From Theionarchaea archaeon (GTDB taxonomy: Archaea > Methanobacteriota_B > Thermococci > Methanofastidiosales > SZ-28-30): 64,000 nucleotides of DNA. Position numbers and translations under genes: made by a program. The stretch is from the NCBI GenBank assembly GCA_018992685.1, contig JACVGT010000019.1, positions 89,365-153,364 on the forward strand. Direction: 5' to 3'. The notes beneath the pieces are model-generated. The model had not been told where the DNA came from. It did not search any database and saw only the letters and a list, made by a program, of their open reading frames with translations. This document shows positions 53,093 to 61,639 of this stretch, one piece after another. The first letter of the stretch is position 1, and each line of letters starts with the position of its first letter.

Positions 53093-54496
53093 ATGGGAAT
53101 ACTTGTCCTTGCAGACACTCACTTCGGACTTATGAAAGGCAAAATAAACATGAGCATGCCAGGATACCTGGCTGAATTCCTGGAATGGGTTGGCAGCCTG
53201 GAAAGGGAAAAAATTGCTGTGAAAGTAATCGATGGAGAAATAAAGGAAGAAAACATCCGAGTGAAAATCATTTCTCCTCCAGAAAAAATAATATTCCTGG
53301 GAGATATGCTGGAGCTGTGGGACTCCAAAAATGAAACAGTATCAGCCAGCATTCTAACGCTACTGTCCAATCTCACCAAGACAAAGGCAGAAAAGATCTA
53401 CGTTCTGGGAAACCATGATGATATCCTCAGAAGAATCGTCCTTGAAACCTCACGTGCTGGAGAATACCTGAATTACCCCCTGGGTGAGTCTATACTCAAG
53501 GTGTTTCCAGATAGATACCCTCCTGTCATTCCTGGAATGGAGAGTGCTGCCGTACTGCCTTCGGGAGAGGAAAAATACATATTTGTCCACGGCCACCAAT
53601 TTGATAGGGACTTTACCAGGTCCTTAAGCATCTACAAAGTGTATCCCCTGTTGAGAACGGTCTCCAACAGTCTGACTGTGTACGTACCCGCTCTATTTGG
53701 ACTGAGTTTTCTGGTTCGGGCTGTGAACTTGATTTTTAGGACCTCTTTCTTGTGGGGAGACCCCTTGGTTTTTTGGTTGCTGTTTGGTCTCTCTCTTCCC
53801 TGGATTGGCACCAGCATTGCCAGACCCATCTGGAGCCGTGTGGTAGGAATGAGGTACAGAGAAGAGGAAACTGTGAAGAGTTTTATTCAGTGGTGGAAAC
53901 GGGTTCTGAGTTCTGAATCGCTCCCAGAGAACGTGAATGTTGTCTACGCACACACCCACTTTCTGAACTACATACCGTCTCCCAAACATGAAAGGACCAT
54001 GGATGAACAGGAGGTGGTACATCACGGGAAGACGTCTTCACGATACAGAAAGAGGCTGTCAGATCTGGGTGTAAAGGAGAAGGATATGCCAGCTCTCATA
54101 AATATATCTGCATGGATAACTGATTTTCCATCTTTCAGCGAGAAACTGTTCATGAGAAGTGAAATTGCATACGCACGCATGGCAGAAACATCTGGTAAGG
54201 CAAAAGATTTCCTGCTCAAACAGGCAGAAGAGAAGAAAAAAGATAGATTAGATCCTGAACTGGTGACGGTGGCAACGTTCTTGTACATAGATGAGGATGG
54301 ATTCGAAGTTTTCGGGTGGAATTGGTATTCAAATGACCCAGAAAGGCAGAAGGTTTTCAGTGTCCCCAAGAGCGCAATACAGATGAGGAGGGAACAGGGA
54401 GCTATCACCGACGAAGGCGCCAGGACTGTTCTTAAGAACATCGGGTGGCCCGAAGAATTGTTGATCGTATGGACAAGAGATCCTCATCTACACTGA
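53093..54496 (+). CDS. Metallophosphoesterase with two internal membrane helices
   Basis: About 467 residues. Phosphoesterase motifs in order: LADTHFG (I), LGDMLELWDS (II), LGNHDDILRR (III), VHGHQFD (IV) and AHTHFL (V), enough for a binuclear metal site. Between motifs IV and V lies a hydrophobic insert (about 200-255; YVPALFGLSFLVRAVNLIF and PLVFWLLFGLSLPWIGTSIA), so the enzyme should sit on the inner membrane face. The family includes UDP-diacylglucosamine hydrolase-like enzymes; the substrate here may be a lipid or membrane-linked compound. A basic, coiled stretch follows motif V (VKEKDMP...). Confidence 0.8.
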   Translation: MGILVLADTHFGLMKGKINMSMPGYLAEFLEWVGSLEREKIAVKVIDGEIKEENIRVKIISPPEKIIFLGDMLELWDSKNETVSASILTLLSNLTKTKAEKIYVLGNHDDILRRIVLETSRAGEYLNYPLGESILKVFPDRYPPVIPGMESAAVLPSGEEKYIFVHGHQFDRDFTRSLSIYKVYPLLRTVSNSLTVYVPALFGLSFLVRAVNLIFRTSFLWGDPLVFWLLFGLSLPWIGTSIARPIWSRVVGMRYREEETVKSFIQWWKRVLSSESLPENVNVVYAHTHFLNYIPSPKHERTMDEQEVVHHGKTSSRYRKRLSDLGVKEKDMPALINISAWITDFPSFSEKLFMRSEIAYARMAETSGKAKDFLLKQAEEKKKDRLDPELVTVATFLYIDEDGFEVFGWNWYSNDPERQKVFSVPKSAIQMRREQGAITDEGARTVLKNIGWPEELLIVWTRDPHLH

Positions 54497-54637
54497 TTTC
54501 ACGCTGCTTTGACGACTCTTGTGCCCTCGTGTCCAGTCAGGTAACAGGAGTCCACCCTGCAATCCACACTTCTGAAATGCAACAGACTGTAGACCGGAAT
54601 GGGAGAATGGGAGAATGGCAGAACTCGTCTCCCACGT

Positions 54638-55369
54638 CTAGGAGGTCTTCTTTCTCCTCTCAATCAGCCGTGCCACCACAATACTCACCTCAAACAGAGC
54701 ATACAGGGGGACACCGACAAGGGTCTGTGATACCACAGTGGGATCAGGAGTAATAATCCCTGCCACCACAAAAATGATTACCAGCGCATATTTCCTTTTT
54801 GTCGTGAGAACCTCATGGGTAATGACTCCCAGTTGAGTCAGAACAGCAATAACCAGAGGAAACTGGAAAACTGCTCCAAAAATAAACAACATGGAAAAAA
54901 CAAAGGACAGCGTATTGTCAAGGCCGAAGAGAGGCGTCGACATCCTGTACGAAAAGGAGAAGAAGAACTTCAAAGTCACGGGCAAGATCAGAAAATAGGC
55001 AAAACACGCTCCTGCCAAGAACAGAAAAATGGTGGGTATCAGCGCAGTAATGATCATCTTGCGTTCTTTCCCCGTGAGTCCGGGGGATACAAATGCCCAT
55101 ATTTCATAGATGATAAGGGGAGATGATACCACCACACCACCATATATGGATGCCTTGAACGTGACAAATATGGCCTCCATGGGAGAAAAGGAGTGTAAGG
55201 TAACGTTAATGAGGTTTTGCCGTAGTATTTCAATGAATCGGGGCATAAAAGGGAATAGAGCAGCAGAAGAGGCAATAACAGCAAGTATTATGATAATGAC
55301 CCGCTTTCGTAATTCTTCCAGATGATCAAAAAAGGATAGTTCTTTCTCTGCCATCGTCTCAGTCTTCAT
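54638..55369 (-). CDS. tatC: Twin-arginine translocase subunit TatC
   Basis: A 243-residue, six-helix protein. Signature SFFDHLEELRKRVIIII at the N-terminus and SPLIIYEIWAFVSPGL with a conserved Glu and Pro. It binds twin-arginine signal peptides and works with TatA to export folded proteins. It overlaps the tatA stop, so they form one operon. Confidence 0.95.
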   Translation of the reverse strand: MKTETMAEKELSFFDHLEELRKRVIIIILAVIASSAALFPFMPRFIEILRQNLINVTLHSFSPMEAIFVTFKASIYGGVVVSSPLIIYEIWAFVSPGLTGKERKMIITALIPTIFLFLAGACFAYFLILPVTLKFFFSFSYRMSTPLFGLDNTLSFVFSMLFIFGAVFQFPLVIAVLTQLGVITHEVLTTKRKYALVIIFVVAGIITPDPTVVSQTLVGVPLYALFEVSIVVARLIERRKKTS

Positions 55370-55520
55370 CTGCCGGTTCTTCGATTTCTTTCATAGCTTT
55401 CTTGAATTCTCGTACTGACAATCCCAGGGAACGGGCAAGTTCCGGGAGCTTGGTGGACCCAAACAGCAGTAACAGAATGATGAGAATTAGCACGATTTCT
55501 TGAGTTCCAAGTCCAAACAT
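55359..55520 (-). CDS. tatA: Twin-arginine translocase subunit TatA
   Basis: About 53 residues: FGLGTQEIVLILIILLLLFGSTKLPELARSLG has the single helix, the FG hinge and the amphipathic helix. Ten upstream codons are open, but AGGTGATT before ATG 55520 and family starts decide for this codon. TATA at 55551-55560. Confidence 0.93.
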   Translation of the reverse strand: MFGLGTQEIVLILIILLLLFGSTKLPELARSLGLSVREFKKAMKEIEEPADED

Positions 55521-55550
55521 GTAATCACCTGCTGTGACTATTCCATGCAA

Positions 55551-55560
55551 ACTTAAATAG
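55551..55560 (-). promoter_or_regulatory. TATA box of the tatA-tatC operon
   Basis: CTATTTAAGT on the minus strand. Start near 55530, so a short leader carrying AGGTGATT precedes the ATG. Confidence 0.45.
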
Positions 55561-55686
55561 TTTGTGAGAGTTGGTGTGGGAGTGAAACTGAAAGGATGGC
55601 AATACTCTCAGGAGAGTTCCACATGGCAATGCAGATAGCTGTGGAGGATGAGGGGAACGGACAGAACCGAATTAGGTGTCGAAAGG

Positions 55687-55696
55687 CTTAAATAGC
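55687..55696 (+). promoter_or_regulatory. TATA box of the tRNA pair
   Basis: CTTAAATAGC, about 27 bases before tRNA-Arg at 55718. No other promoter is visible before tRNA-Gln. Confidence 0.55.
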
Positions 55697-55717
55697 TATC
55701 ACAGGTAAGAAAATTGA

Positions 55718-55806
55718 GGACCCGTAGCCTAGCGGATATGGCGGCAGCCTTCTATTGTAGCACAGAAGAGAGCTGCAGATCGGGGGTTCGAATCCCTCCG
55801 GGTCCG
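55718..55806 (+). tRNA. tRNA-Arg (TCT) with 16-base intron
   Basis: Acceptor GGACCCG pairs with CGGGTCC, discriminator G; CCA is encoded at 55807-55809. Anticodon stem GCAGC/GCTGC encloses the loop CTTCTA-A, with anticodon TCT at 55751-55753. A 16-base intron (55755-55770) sits after position 37; the anticodon region CTTCT pairs with AGAAG in the intron, as expected for a bulge-helix-bulge splice site. T arm CGGGGGTTCGAATCCCTCCG. It reads AGA codons. Confidence 0.9.
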
Positions 55807-55810
55807 CCAC

Positions 55811-55883
55811 AGCCGGGTAGGGTAGGGGACAATCCTGCGGGACTCTGGATCCTGCGACCGCGGTTCGAATCCGCGCCCGGCTA
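55811..55883 (+). tRNA. tRNA-Gln (CTG)
   Basis: Acceptor AGCCGGG pairs with CCCGGCT, discriminator A, CCA encoded at 55884-55886. Anticodon stem CGGGA/TCCTG with loop CTCTGGA gives anticodon CTG. T arm CCGCGGTTCGAATCCGCG. It begins one base after the CCA of tRNA-Arg, so both come from one transcript with no true spacer. Confidence 0.92.
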
Positions 55884-56070
55884 CCATTTTCATTACCCAG
55901 ACTCCATCATCTAATCCTGATCAGCACGTGTCACGTGATTACTGACGAATAGTTGCCACAATAAAAAAAGGGAAGAAGAGAGTCCCGTGTTTAAGAAAAA
56001 AGAGAGGAAGGTTGTGGAATTCTTGAGGACTCCACTTCTTCCACGAACCGTTTGTCGCCAAAAAGAGCGA

Positions 56071-56088
56071 GCAGGAGTTTCCTCCTGC
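56071..56088. repeat. Perfect hairpin (7-base arms)
   Basis: GCAGGAG-TTTC-CTCCTGC. It lies 185 bases after tRNA-Gln and 131 before the adenine deaminase start. No T run follows, so a bacterial-type terminator is unlikely. Confidence 0.4.
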
Positions 56089-56190
56089 CCATGTCAGTCA
56101 CGTGCTCCAAAGCCATCACCTGACATCAGTGTCTACAAAAATCATAAAAGGTTTAGGTGTGTCAAAAATCCAGCAGACTGAGACAAAAAC

Positions 56191-56199
56191 GCTATATAC
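56191..56199 (+). promoter_or_regulatory. TATA box of the adenine deaminase gene
   Basis: GCTATATAC, about 26 bases before ATG 56220; leaderless start. Confidence 0.55.
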
Positions 56200-56219
56200 G
56201 CCATAGTATACAAGATATC

Positions 56220-57827
56220 ATGGACATCAAAGGAATTCTGGTTAATGTGTTCACAGGGGACATGTATCCTGTCCAAGTTGAATTCTCCAGTAGGATTATC
56301 TCTATCAAAAAAATCAACGAAGAGTCACCTGTGTACATTCTTCCAGGGTTCATAGACTCCCACATCCACATTGAAAGCTCCATGTTGTGTCCTTCTCGAT
56401 TCGCAGAGGCTGTGGTTCCACGAGGAACTACCTGTACTGTTTCTGATCCCCACGAAATAGCCAATGTAATGGGGATGGCAGGTGTGGCCTACATGATGGA
56501 GGACACATCGGTGCTCAAGGTGTACTATACCGCTCCCTCATGTGTCCCTGCCACTGCTTATGAGACTGCAGGAGCTGTCCTCACTGCACAGGATATCAAA
56601 GAACTGTTTACAGAATATGGGCTGATCGCCCTTGGAGAGGTCATGAATTATCCCGCAGTTGTCCAGGGAGATAAGGCTATCCTTGGAAAGATTGAGATGG
56701 CAAGACAATGCAGCAGGCCGATAGATGGTCATGCACCTGGGCTATCCGGTGAGCCCCTTCAAAAGTATCTGTACCACGGAATCTCTACAGACCATGAATG
56801 TACCACGTACCAGGAAGCGCAGGAAAAACAGAACCTGGGCATGAGAATCATGATTCGAGAAGGAACTGCCTCCAAGAATCTTACTGACTTACTGGGATTG
56901 AAGTATGAGACCTGTTTTCTGGTTTCTGACGATCTTCACCCTGAAGATCTCAAGAAGGGCCACATTGACACTCTGCTGAAGAAGGCAGTCTCTCATGGTA
57001 TTGATCCAGTGACCGCAGTGAAAATGGTCACCATTAATCCAGCCAGCCATTACAAGTTGAATGCAGGTGCCATTGCTCCGGGAAGAGAAGCTGACATCGT
57101 TATTGTTGATAACCTAAAGACGTTCTCAGTAAGAAAAGTATTCATCGATGGAGTGCTCGTGGCGCAGGATGGAAAACCTCTTTTTTCAGCAAGTCCAACC
57201 CCGGTGCAGACAACGTTCAGAGCACAGAAGAAACTCCCTGAGGATTTTGCCATCCCGAGTACGGGAGGTGACGCTGCTCTGGTCAGGGTCATCAGAATCA
57301 CAGAAGACCAGCTCTACACTGCTGAAGAGCAACATGTAGTACCCTGTTCACAGGGAAGAGTTCTCCCAGATACACCGCAGGACATACTCAAATTGGTGGT
57401 AGTTGAGCGCTACGGTCACAACAGGATAGGAAAAGGGTTTGTCAAAGGATTTGGCCTGCAAAGAGGAGCTATTGCCACCAGTGTTGCACATGATTCCCAT
57501 AATATTGTTGCAGCCGGGGTTTCTGACACTGCTCTTGCCCAGGTGGTCAACGCGATCATTGAGTGTGGTGGTGGGATTGTCGCCTGTGACAAAACGTGCA
57601 AGGTGCTGGAACTACCAGTTGCAGGACTCATGTCTCACGAACCATTGAACACAGTTGCTGAAGCTCATAGAACGGTGCAGGACTATGCCGGTGAGCTGGG
57701 CTGTGTGTTGCAGAACCCATTCATGCACCTGTCGTTCCTTGCCTTGCTGGTTATCCCTGAGCTGAAGCTCTCTGACAGAGGACTCTTCGATGTGAGAACC
57801 TTCTCTTTTGTTGATGTGATTGTATGA
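56220..57827 (+). CDS. ade: Adenine deaminase
   Basis: About 535 residues of the amidohydrolase fold, turning adenine into hypoxanthine and ammonia for purine salvage. Metal-binding GFIDSHIHIESSM, then SDPHEIANVMG, GHAPGLSG, DHECTTYQEA and DDLHPEDL are the family motifs; a second domain (about 370-530, with NCVLQ-like FMHLSFLALLVIPELKLSD near the end) is typical of Ade. The frame is open 21 codons earlier, but the TATA box sits there. Its stop overlaps the Trm1 start. Confidence 0.93.
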   Translation: MDIKGILVNVFTGDMYPVQVEFSSRIISIKKINEESPVYILPGFIDSHIHIESSMLCPSRFAEAVVPRGTTCTVSDPHEIANVMGMAGVAYMMEDTSVLKVYYTAPSCVPATAYETAGAVLTAQDIKELFTEYGLIALGEVMNYPAVVQGDKAILGKIEMARQCSRPIDGHAPGLSGEPLQKYLYHGISTDHECTTYQEAQEKQNLGMRIMIREGTASKNLTDLLGLKYETCFLVSDDLHPEDLKKGHIDTLLKKAVSHGIDPVTAVKMVTINPASHYKLNAGAIAPGREADIVIVDNLKTFSVRKVFIDGVLVAQDGKPLFSASPTPVQTTFRAQKKLPEDFAIPSTGGDAALVRVIRITEDQLYTAEEQHVVPCSQGRVLPDTPQDILKLVVVERYGHNRIGKGFVKGFGLQRGAIATSVAHDSHNIVAAGVSDTALAQVVNAIIECGGGIVACDKTCKVLELPVAGLMSHEPLNTVAEAHRTVQDYAGELGCVLQNPFMHLSFLALLVIPELKLSDRGLFDVRTFSFVDVIV

Positions 57828-58876
57828 TGAAATTTACTGAAGGCAAAGCTGTTATCACGGTTCCTGAATTTGAGAAAATCACCTCTAAATCTGAAGTATT
57901 CTACAACCCTGACATGTCATATGATCGTGAGCTGTCTCTCATCATGTTCAAGGCCTCGCACAAGAGAAAGGTTTGTGATGCATTTTCTGGATCAGGAATA
58001 CGGGCCATTCTGTATGCGTTGGAAGGTGCCCACGTCACTGCCAATGACAGAAACCCCTGTGCTCTGACCTCCATCAAAGAGAATGCGGAATTGAACAACG
58101 TTTCTCTGACTGTGTGCAATGAGGATGCCAATCTCCTGCTGAGGAGAGAAACATTTGAGGTCATTGATGTGGACCCTTTTGGGTCCCCTGTTTACTATCT
58201 GGATTCTGTGGTCAACGGGTTGGACTATGATTCTTACTTATTTGTCACTGCCACGGATGTAAAAGCTCTGTGCGGCTTTGCCGGAAAAGCTGCTCTCCGG
58301 AAGTATGGCATTAAGACTGTAAAGACTCCTTTTTCCAAAGAATTAGGGGCTAGGGTATTGGTCACTGCCATTCTCAGGGAAGCAGCCAAGTACGGGATAG
58401 GATTTGAGGTGTTGCTCTCATACTGGAAAATGCACTATATCAGAGTGTTCATGCATACCCAACACAGTAAGAAAGCTGCCTTCACCTGTATGAATATGGT
58501 AAACCCTGTCTACGTGTGTGCATGCGGGTGGTTCTCTTCCCGAACGGCAGAATTCTGTCCGTATTGTGGAAGGGAAACTCAGTGCATAGCCTCTGTGTAC
58601 CTGGGACCCTTGAAGAGTGATAGATTCTTGCATGATATAGCGGGTCACGATCTTATTGATCGTGTGAAAAGAGAGCTCGATACCCCTTTCTACCACGATA
58701 CACACTATCTTGCTTCCTTTCATGGGTTTCAACCCCCACGAGTAAAAGATCTTATTGAACGTCTTGTGATGAAAGGGTACCAAGCTTCTCCTACTGTTTT
58801 TTGTTCCACTGGTGTGAAAAGCGATGCCCCTTTTGACGAGGTTGTGAAGACGTGTTTTGACCTGCAGACGTTTTGA
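57824..58876 (+). CDS. trm1: tRNA (guanine26-N2)-dimethyltransferase Trm1
   Basis: A 350-residue SAM-dependent enzyme that dimethylates guanine 26 of tRNAs. SAM motif: VCDAFSGSGIRAILYALEG; NDRNPCALTSIKENAELN; catalytic VIDVDPFGSPVYYLDSV. The C-terminal domain has a zinc site CACGWFSSRTAEFCPYCG. Length and order match archaeal Trm1. It is translated with adenine deaminase (ATGATG overlap). Confidence 0.95.
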   Translation: MMKFTEGKAVITVPEFEKITSKSEVFYNPDMSYDRELSLIMFKASHKRKVCDAFSGSGIRAILYALEGAHVTANDRNPCALTSIKENAELNNVSLTVCNEDANLLLRRETFEVIDVDPFGSPVYYLDSVVNGLDYDSYLFVTATDVKALCGFAGKAALRKYGIKTVKTPFSKELGARVLVTAILREAAKYGIGFEVLLSYWKMHYIRVFMHTQHSKKAAFTCMNMVNPVYVCACGWFSSRTAEFCPYCGRETQCIASVYLGPLKSDRFLHDIAGHDLIDRVKRELDTPFYHDTHYLASFHGFQPPRVKDLIERLVMKGYQASPTVFCSTGVKSDAPFDEVVKTCFDLQTF

Positions 58877-59129
58877 GCCACTCCGGACGTTCGCAGGTAC
58901 GAAGTCTTGCAGACACATCATCGCCACCTCTTCACGGCTGCCACCCAGAAACAACATTCCATTGTGGTGATCCACAGGGGATGTGAGAGAAGAGTGCACA
59001 TGTCTTTTGTGCACATACAGATATGGTTTCGAGTTTCACACGTTGAGGCTCATGAGAGCGGAGTGTCACAAGCAGTGGATATCATCCTCCATGAAGTAAA
59101 ATCCACTCTGACCGTGAGAGTCAACAAGG

Positions 59130-59138
59130 TTTATATTA
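59130..59138 (+). promoter_or_regulatory. TATA box of the GTPBP1-like gene
   Basis: TTTATATTA, about 25 bases before ATG 59159. It shows that the long open frame upstream (from 58907) is not translated. Confidence 0.5.
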
Positions 59139-59158
59139 ACCCTTGGCAATTGTCATGC

Positions 59159-60739
59159 ATGGACATTTCCCAGATTCTCCAGAACGGGGAAACTTCCAAC
59201 ATCGAATTCAAATCCACGCTCACCAGTGAGCATCTGGAAAAAGACAGAATTGAGCGGCTGGTCGCCCAGATGAGATATCGCCTGGACTCTGGCAAGGGGA
59301 CTGCTTTCTACATACTGGGAGTCTACGATGATGGCACTCCCTGTGAAGCAACGCAACAGCAACTGCAGCAGACTCTGGATATCATCAGCACAGCAGCCCA
59401 AGAAGCGGATGCTCGAATAACAAGAGTGGAGACTTTCAATGAAAGAGGCCACCTCCTGAGAGTTACTATCCAGCAGGAAGGGAAAGACAGAAAAAAACAC
59501 CTGATCGTGGGAACGATCGGCCATGTGGACCACGGAAAATCAACGTTACTGGGCAGTCTGACCACAGGGTACCCTGATGACGGAAAGGGGAAAACCAGGA
59601 TGTTTTCAGACTTCCTCCCACACGAGATTGAACGCGGACTATCTGCTGAATTGTCCCATCTCATCTACGGGTTTGCTCAGAATGGTGAGGTCCTGACAAT
59701 GCGTAACCCTCTTGATAAGAAAGAAATGGCGCAGCTCATTGACCAGTGCCACAAATTCATTTCCTTTGTAGACTGCCCGGGGCATGCACCCTGGCTGAAG
59801 ACGACCATCAGAGGAGTTCTGGGGCAGAAAATAGACTACGCCCTCTTGACAGTAGCAGCCGAGGACGGCGTCACCCCCATCACCAAAGAGCATCTGGGAA
59901 TTGCTTTTGGGATGAAATACCCTGTTCTGGTGGCTATCACCATGGTGGACAAGGTACCAGAAGAGAGAGTGAAGGCAGTGGAGGAGGAATTGTTTCGTCT
60001 GGTACGAAGTGTGGGCCACATACCATACAGGATTAGAGAGAAGGAGGATGTTTCTCTGATAGCAGACAAGGTTGCAGATGGAATCCTGGTCCCCATCTTA
60101 AGAACGTCTGCTATTACCATGAAGGGACTCGACCTTCTGAGTTATCTCTTATTCAAGTTACCTTCAACAGCCACGGAAGAGGAATTCAGGAGACCCTTCC
60201 TGTTGTACATTGACAAGGTATTCTCAGTGAGAGGAGTGGGAACAGTCATTACAGGTACCGTCAGCGAAGGTCTGGTCAAGAAGGGACAGGATTTGCTCTT
60301 AGGTCCTGTGAAAGGTGAGTTTAAGAAGGTGCGGGCTCTTTCAATCATGCAGCATCACTATCTCATGAACCAGGCGACAGTGGGAGACCTCATAGGAATT
60401 GCCATTAAAGGAGTGAAATTTGATGATATAAAGAGGGGCATGGTGGCCACTGATGCCGATTCGGTGAGGTGTTCGAGGGAATTCGAAGCTGAAGTGCTAA
60501 TACTCAACCATCCTACCCGAATAAAGGAAGGATATGAACCTATCATTCATTTAAAGACTGTTTCCGAGAGTGCGAAATTCCTGGAAATCTACGATAAAGA
60601 ATTCCTGTGTACTGGGGACATGGCCAGGGTAAGAGTGAGGTTCAAATACAATTCACATTACATTAGAGAGGGAGATCAGTTTCTTTTCAGGGAGAGCAGA
60701 TCCAAAGGACTGGGGGGAATAACCAGAATATGTGACTAG
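59159..60739 (+). CDS. GTPBP1-like translational GTPase with N-terminal AlbA-like region
   Basis: About 526 residues. The N-terminal about 105 residues (GETSNIEFKSTL..., GVYDDGTPCEATQQ) resemble an AlbA/Schlafen-type nucleic-acid-binding module. Then an EF-Tu-like GTPase: G1 GHVDHGKSTLLGSL, switch region with ERGLSAELSHL, G3 VDCPGHAPW, G4 position TMVDK (usual NKxD or TKxD), followed by beta-barrel domains (VFSVRGVGTVITGTVSEG, GDLIGIAIKGVK). GTPBP1 relatives act in RNA surveillance or translation. The Met in place of Lys in G4 is odd. Confidence 0.85.
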   Translation: MDISQILQNGETSNIEFKSTLTSEHLEKDRIERLVAQMRYRLDSGKGTAFYILGVYDDGTPCEATQQQLQQTLDIISTAAQEADARITRVETFNERGHLLRVTIQQEGKDRKKHLIVGTIGHVDHGKSTLLGSLTTGYPDDGKGKTRMFSDFLPHEIERGLSAELSHLIYGFAQNGEVLTMRNPLDKKEMAQLIDQCHKFISFVDCPGHAPWLKTTIRGVLGQKIDYALLTVAAEDGVTPITKEHLGIAFGMKYPVLVAITMVDKVPEERVKAVEEELFRLVRSVGHIPYRIREKEDVSLIADKVADGILVPILRTSAITMKGLDLLSYLLFKLPSTATEEEFRRPFLLYIDKVFSVRGVGTVITGTVSEGLVKKGQDLLLGPVKGEFKKVRALSIMQHHYLMNQATVGDLIGIAIKGVKFDDIKRGMVATDADSVRCSREFEAEVLILNHPTRIKEGYEPIIHLKTVSESAKFLEIYDKEFLCTGDMARVRVRFKYNSHYIREGDQFLFRESRSKGLGGITRICD

Positions 60740-60750
60740 TGGGTCTAATT

Positions 60751-61575
60751 ATGAACAAAGGCATCATATTGGCAGGAATTGCTGGAGTCTTATGGGGGAC
60801 CATTCCCATCGCTGTGAAACAGGTGTATGCTACTGGTTCTGCCACAGCTCTCGAGATGAGTTTCTTCAGGTTTGTGGTTGCTGCAGCACTTGTTGGTGGA
60901 CTGACCAGGGCAAGAAACCAGCCTGTTCTTCTCAAGAATAGGTGGTCTGTGCTCATGGGGTTCTGGGGAATCTTTTGGATGTCATTCATCAGTTTTTATG
61001 GCATCCAGTACACGTCCGCTGTTAATGCCACCATCCTGTTCAATTCCAATCCGTTAATGGTGGCGGTGCTGGTCATGGCGCTCCGGTGGGAAACGGTAAC
61101 TGCAAAGACAATTGGGGGAGTGATACTGGGAATTGTAGGAGTGTGTGCGGTTTCAGGGATGAGGGCTGACGTGCACATCCTTGGAGACGTCCTGGTTTTG
61201 GCAGGTGCCCTCGGATGGGCAGTGTACACGATCCTGGGCTACAAATTGAAAGCATATGCCAGTTTCACAGTGACGTCAAGCAGTTTCTTGTGGGGTCTTC
61301 CGTTCTTCGTGATATTCTTCAGAGAGATGCCAGCCATTTCGAATGTTGGTTGGCTGTGGATTCTCTATATTGGGTTGATACCTACTGCTTTTGCCTTTGC
61401 CTGCTATGTGAGAGCTGTAGACCTGATAGGATCAACTCATGCAGCCGTGTTTCAATACCTGGCCCCTGTGGTGGCGGTAATCATATCCGTTGGGTGTGGA
61501 CTGGAGCAAGTGACCCTTCTTCAGGTGGCTGGCGTCGTCATGATAATTGGAGGAATAGAGCTGGTCAGGAAGTAG
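60751..61575 (+). CDS. EamA/DMT-family transporter
   Basis: About 274 residues and ten helices in two EamA repeats. Repeat 1: AGIAGVLWGTIPIAVKQVYA, with YGIQYTSAVNATILFNSNPL; repeat 2: VLAGALGWAVYTILGYKLKA and GLIPTAFAFACYVRAVDLIG. These move amino acids, nucleosides or metabolites out of or into cells; substrate unknown. A GTG four codons upstream is possible, ATG 60751 preferred. Confidence 0.88.
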   Translation: MNKGIILAGIAGVLWGTIPIAVKQVYATGSATALEMSFFRFVVAAALVGGLTRARNQPVLLKNRWSVLMGFWGIFWMSFISFYGIQYTSAVNATILFNSNPLMVAVLVMALRWETVTAKTIGGVILGIVGVCAVSGMRADVHILGDVLVLAGALGWAVYTILGYKLKAYASFTVTSSSFLWGLPFFVIFFREMPAISNVGWLWILYIGLIPTAFAFACYVRAVDLIGSTHAAVFQYLAPVVAVIISVGCGLEQVTLLQVAGVVMIIGGIELVRK

Positions 61576-61639
61576 GGGGGACTGAAGACAGTTCCAGGAA
61601 TCCCTATCTCAAAGTCTTCAGGAGAAGGGTTTACGCAGC

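Larger units (their letters stand above)
55887..56219. other. Non-coding stretch with hairpin and repeated CACGTG
   Basis: No supportable gene. CACGTG occurs at 55925, 55932 and 56099. A hairpin GCAGGAG-TTTC-CTCCTGC lies at 56071-56088. The right end holds the TATA box of the adenine deaminase gene (56191-56199). The hairpin may be a terminator of a tRNA transcript or a small RNA; unknown. Confidence 0.35.

Noticed and set aside
58907-59158. 84-codon N-terminal extension of the GTPBP1-like frame
   Set aside because: A TATA box at 59130-59138 places transcription start at the ATG at 59159; the extension has no family sequence.
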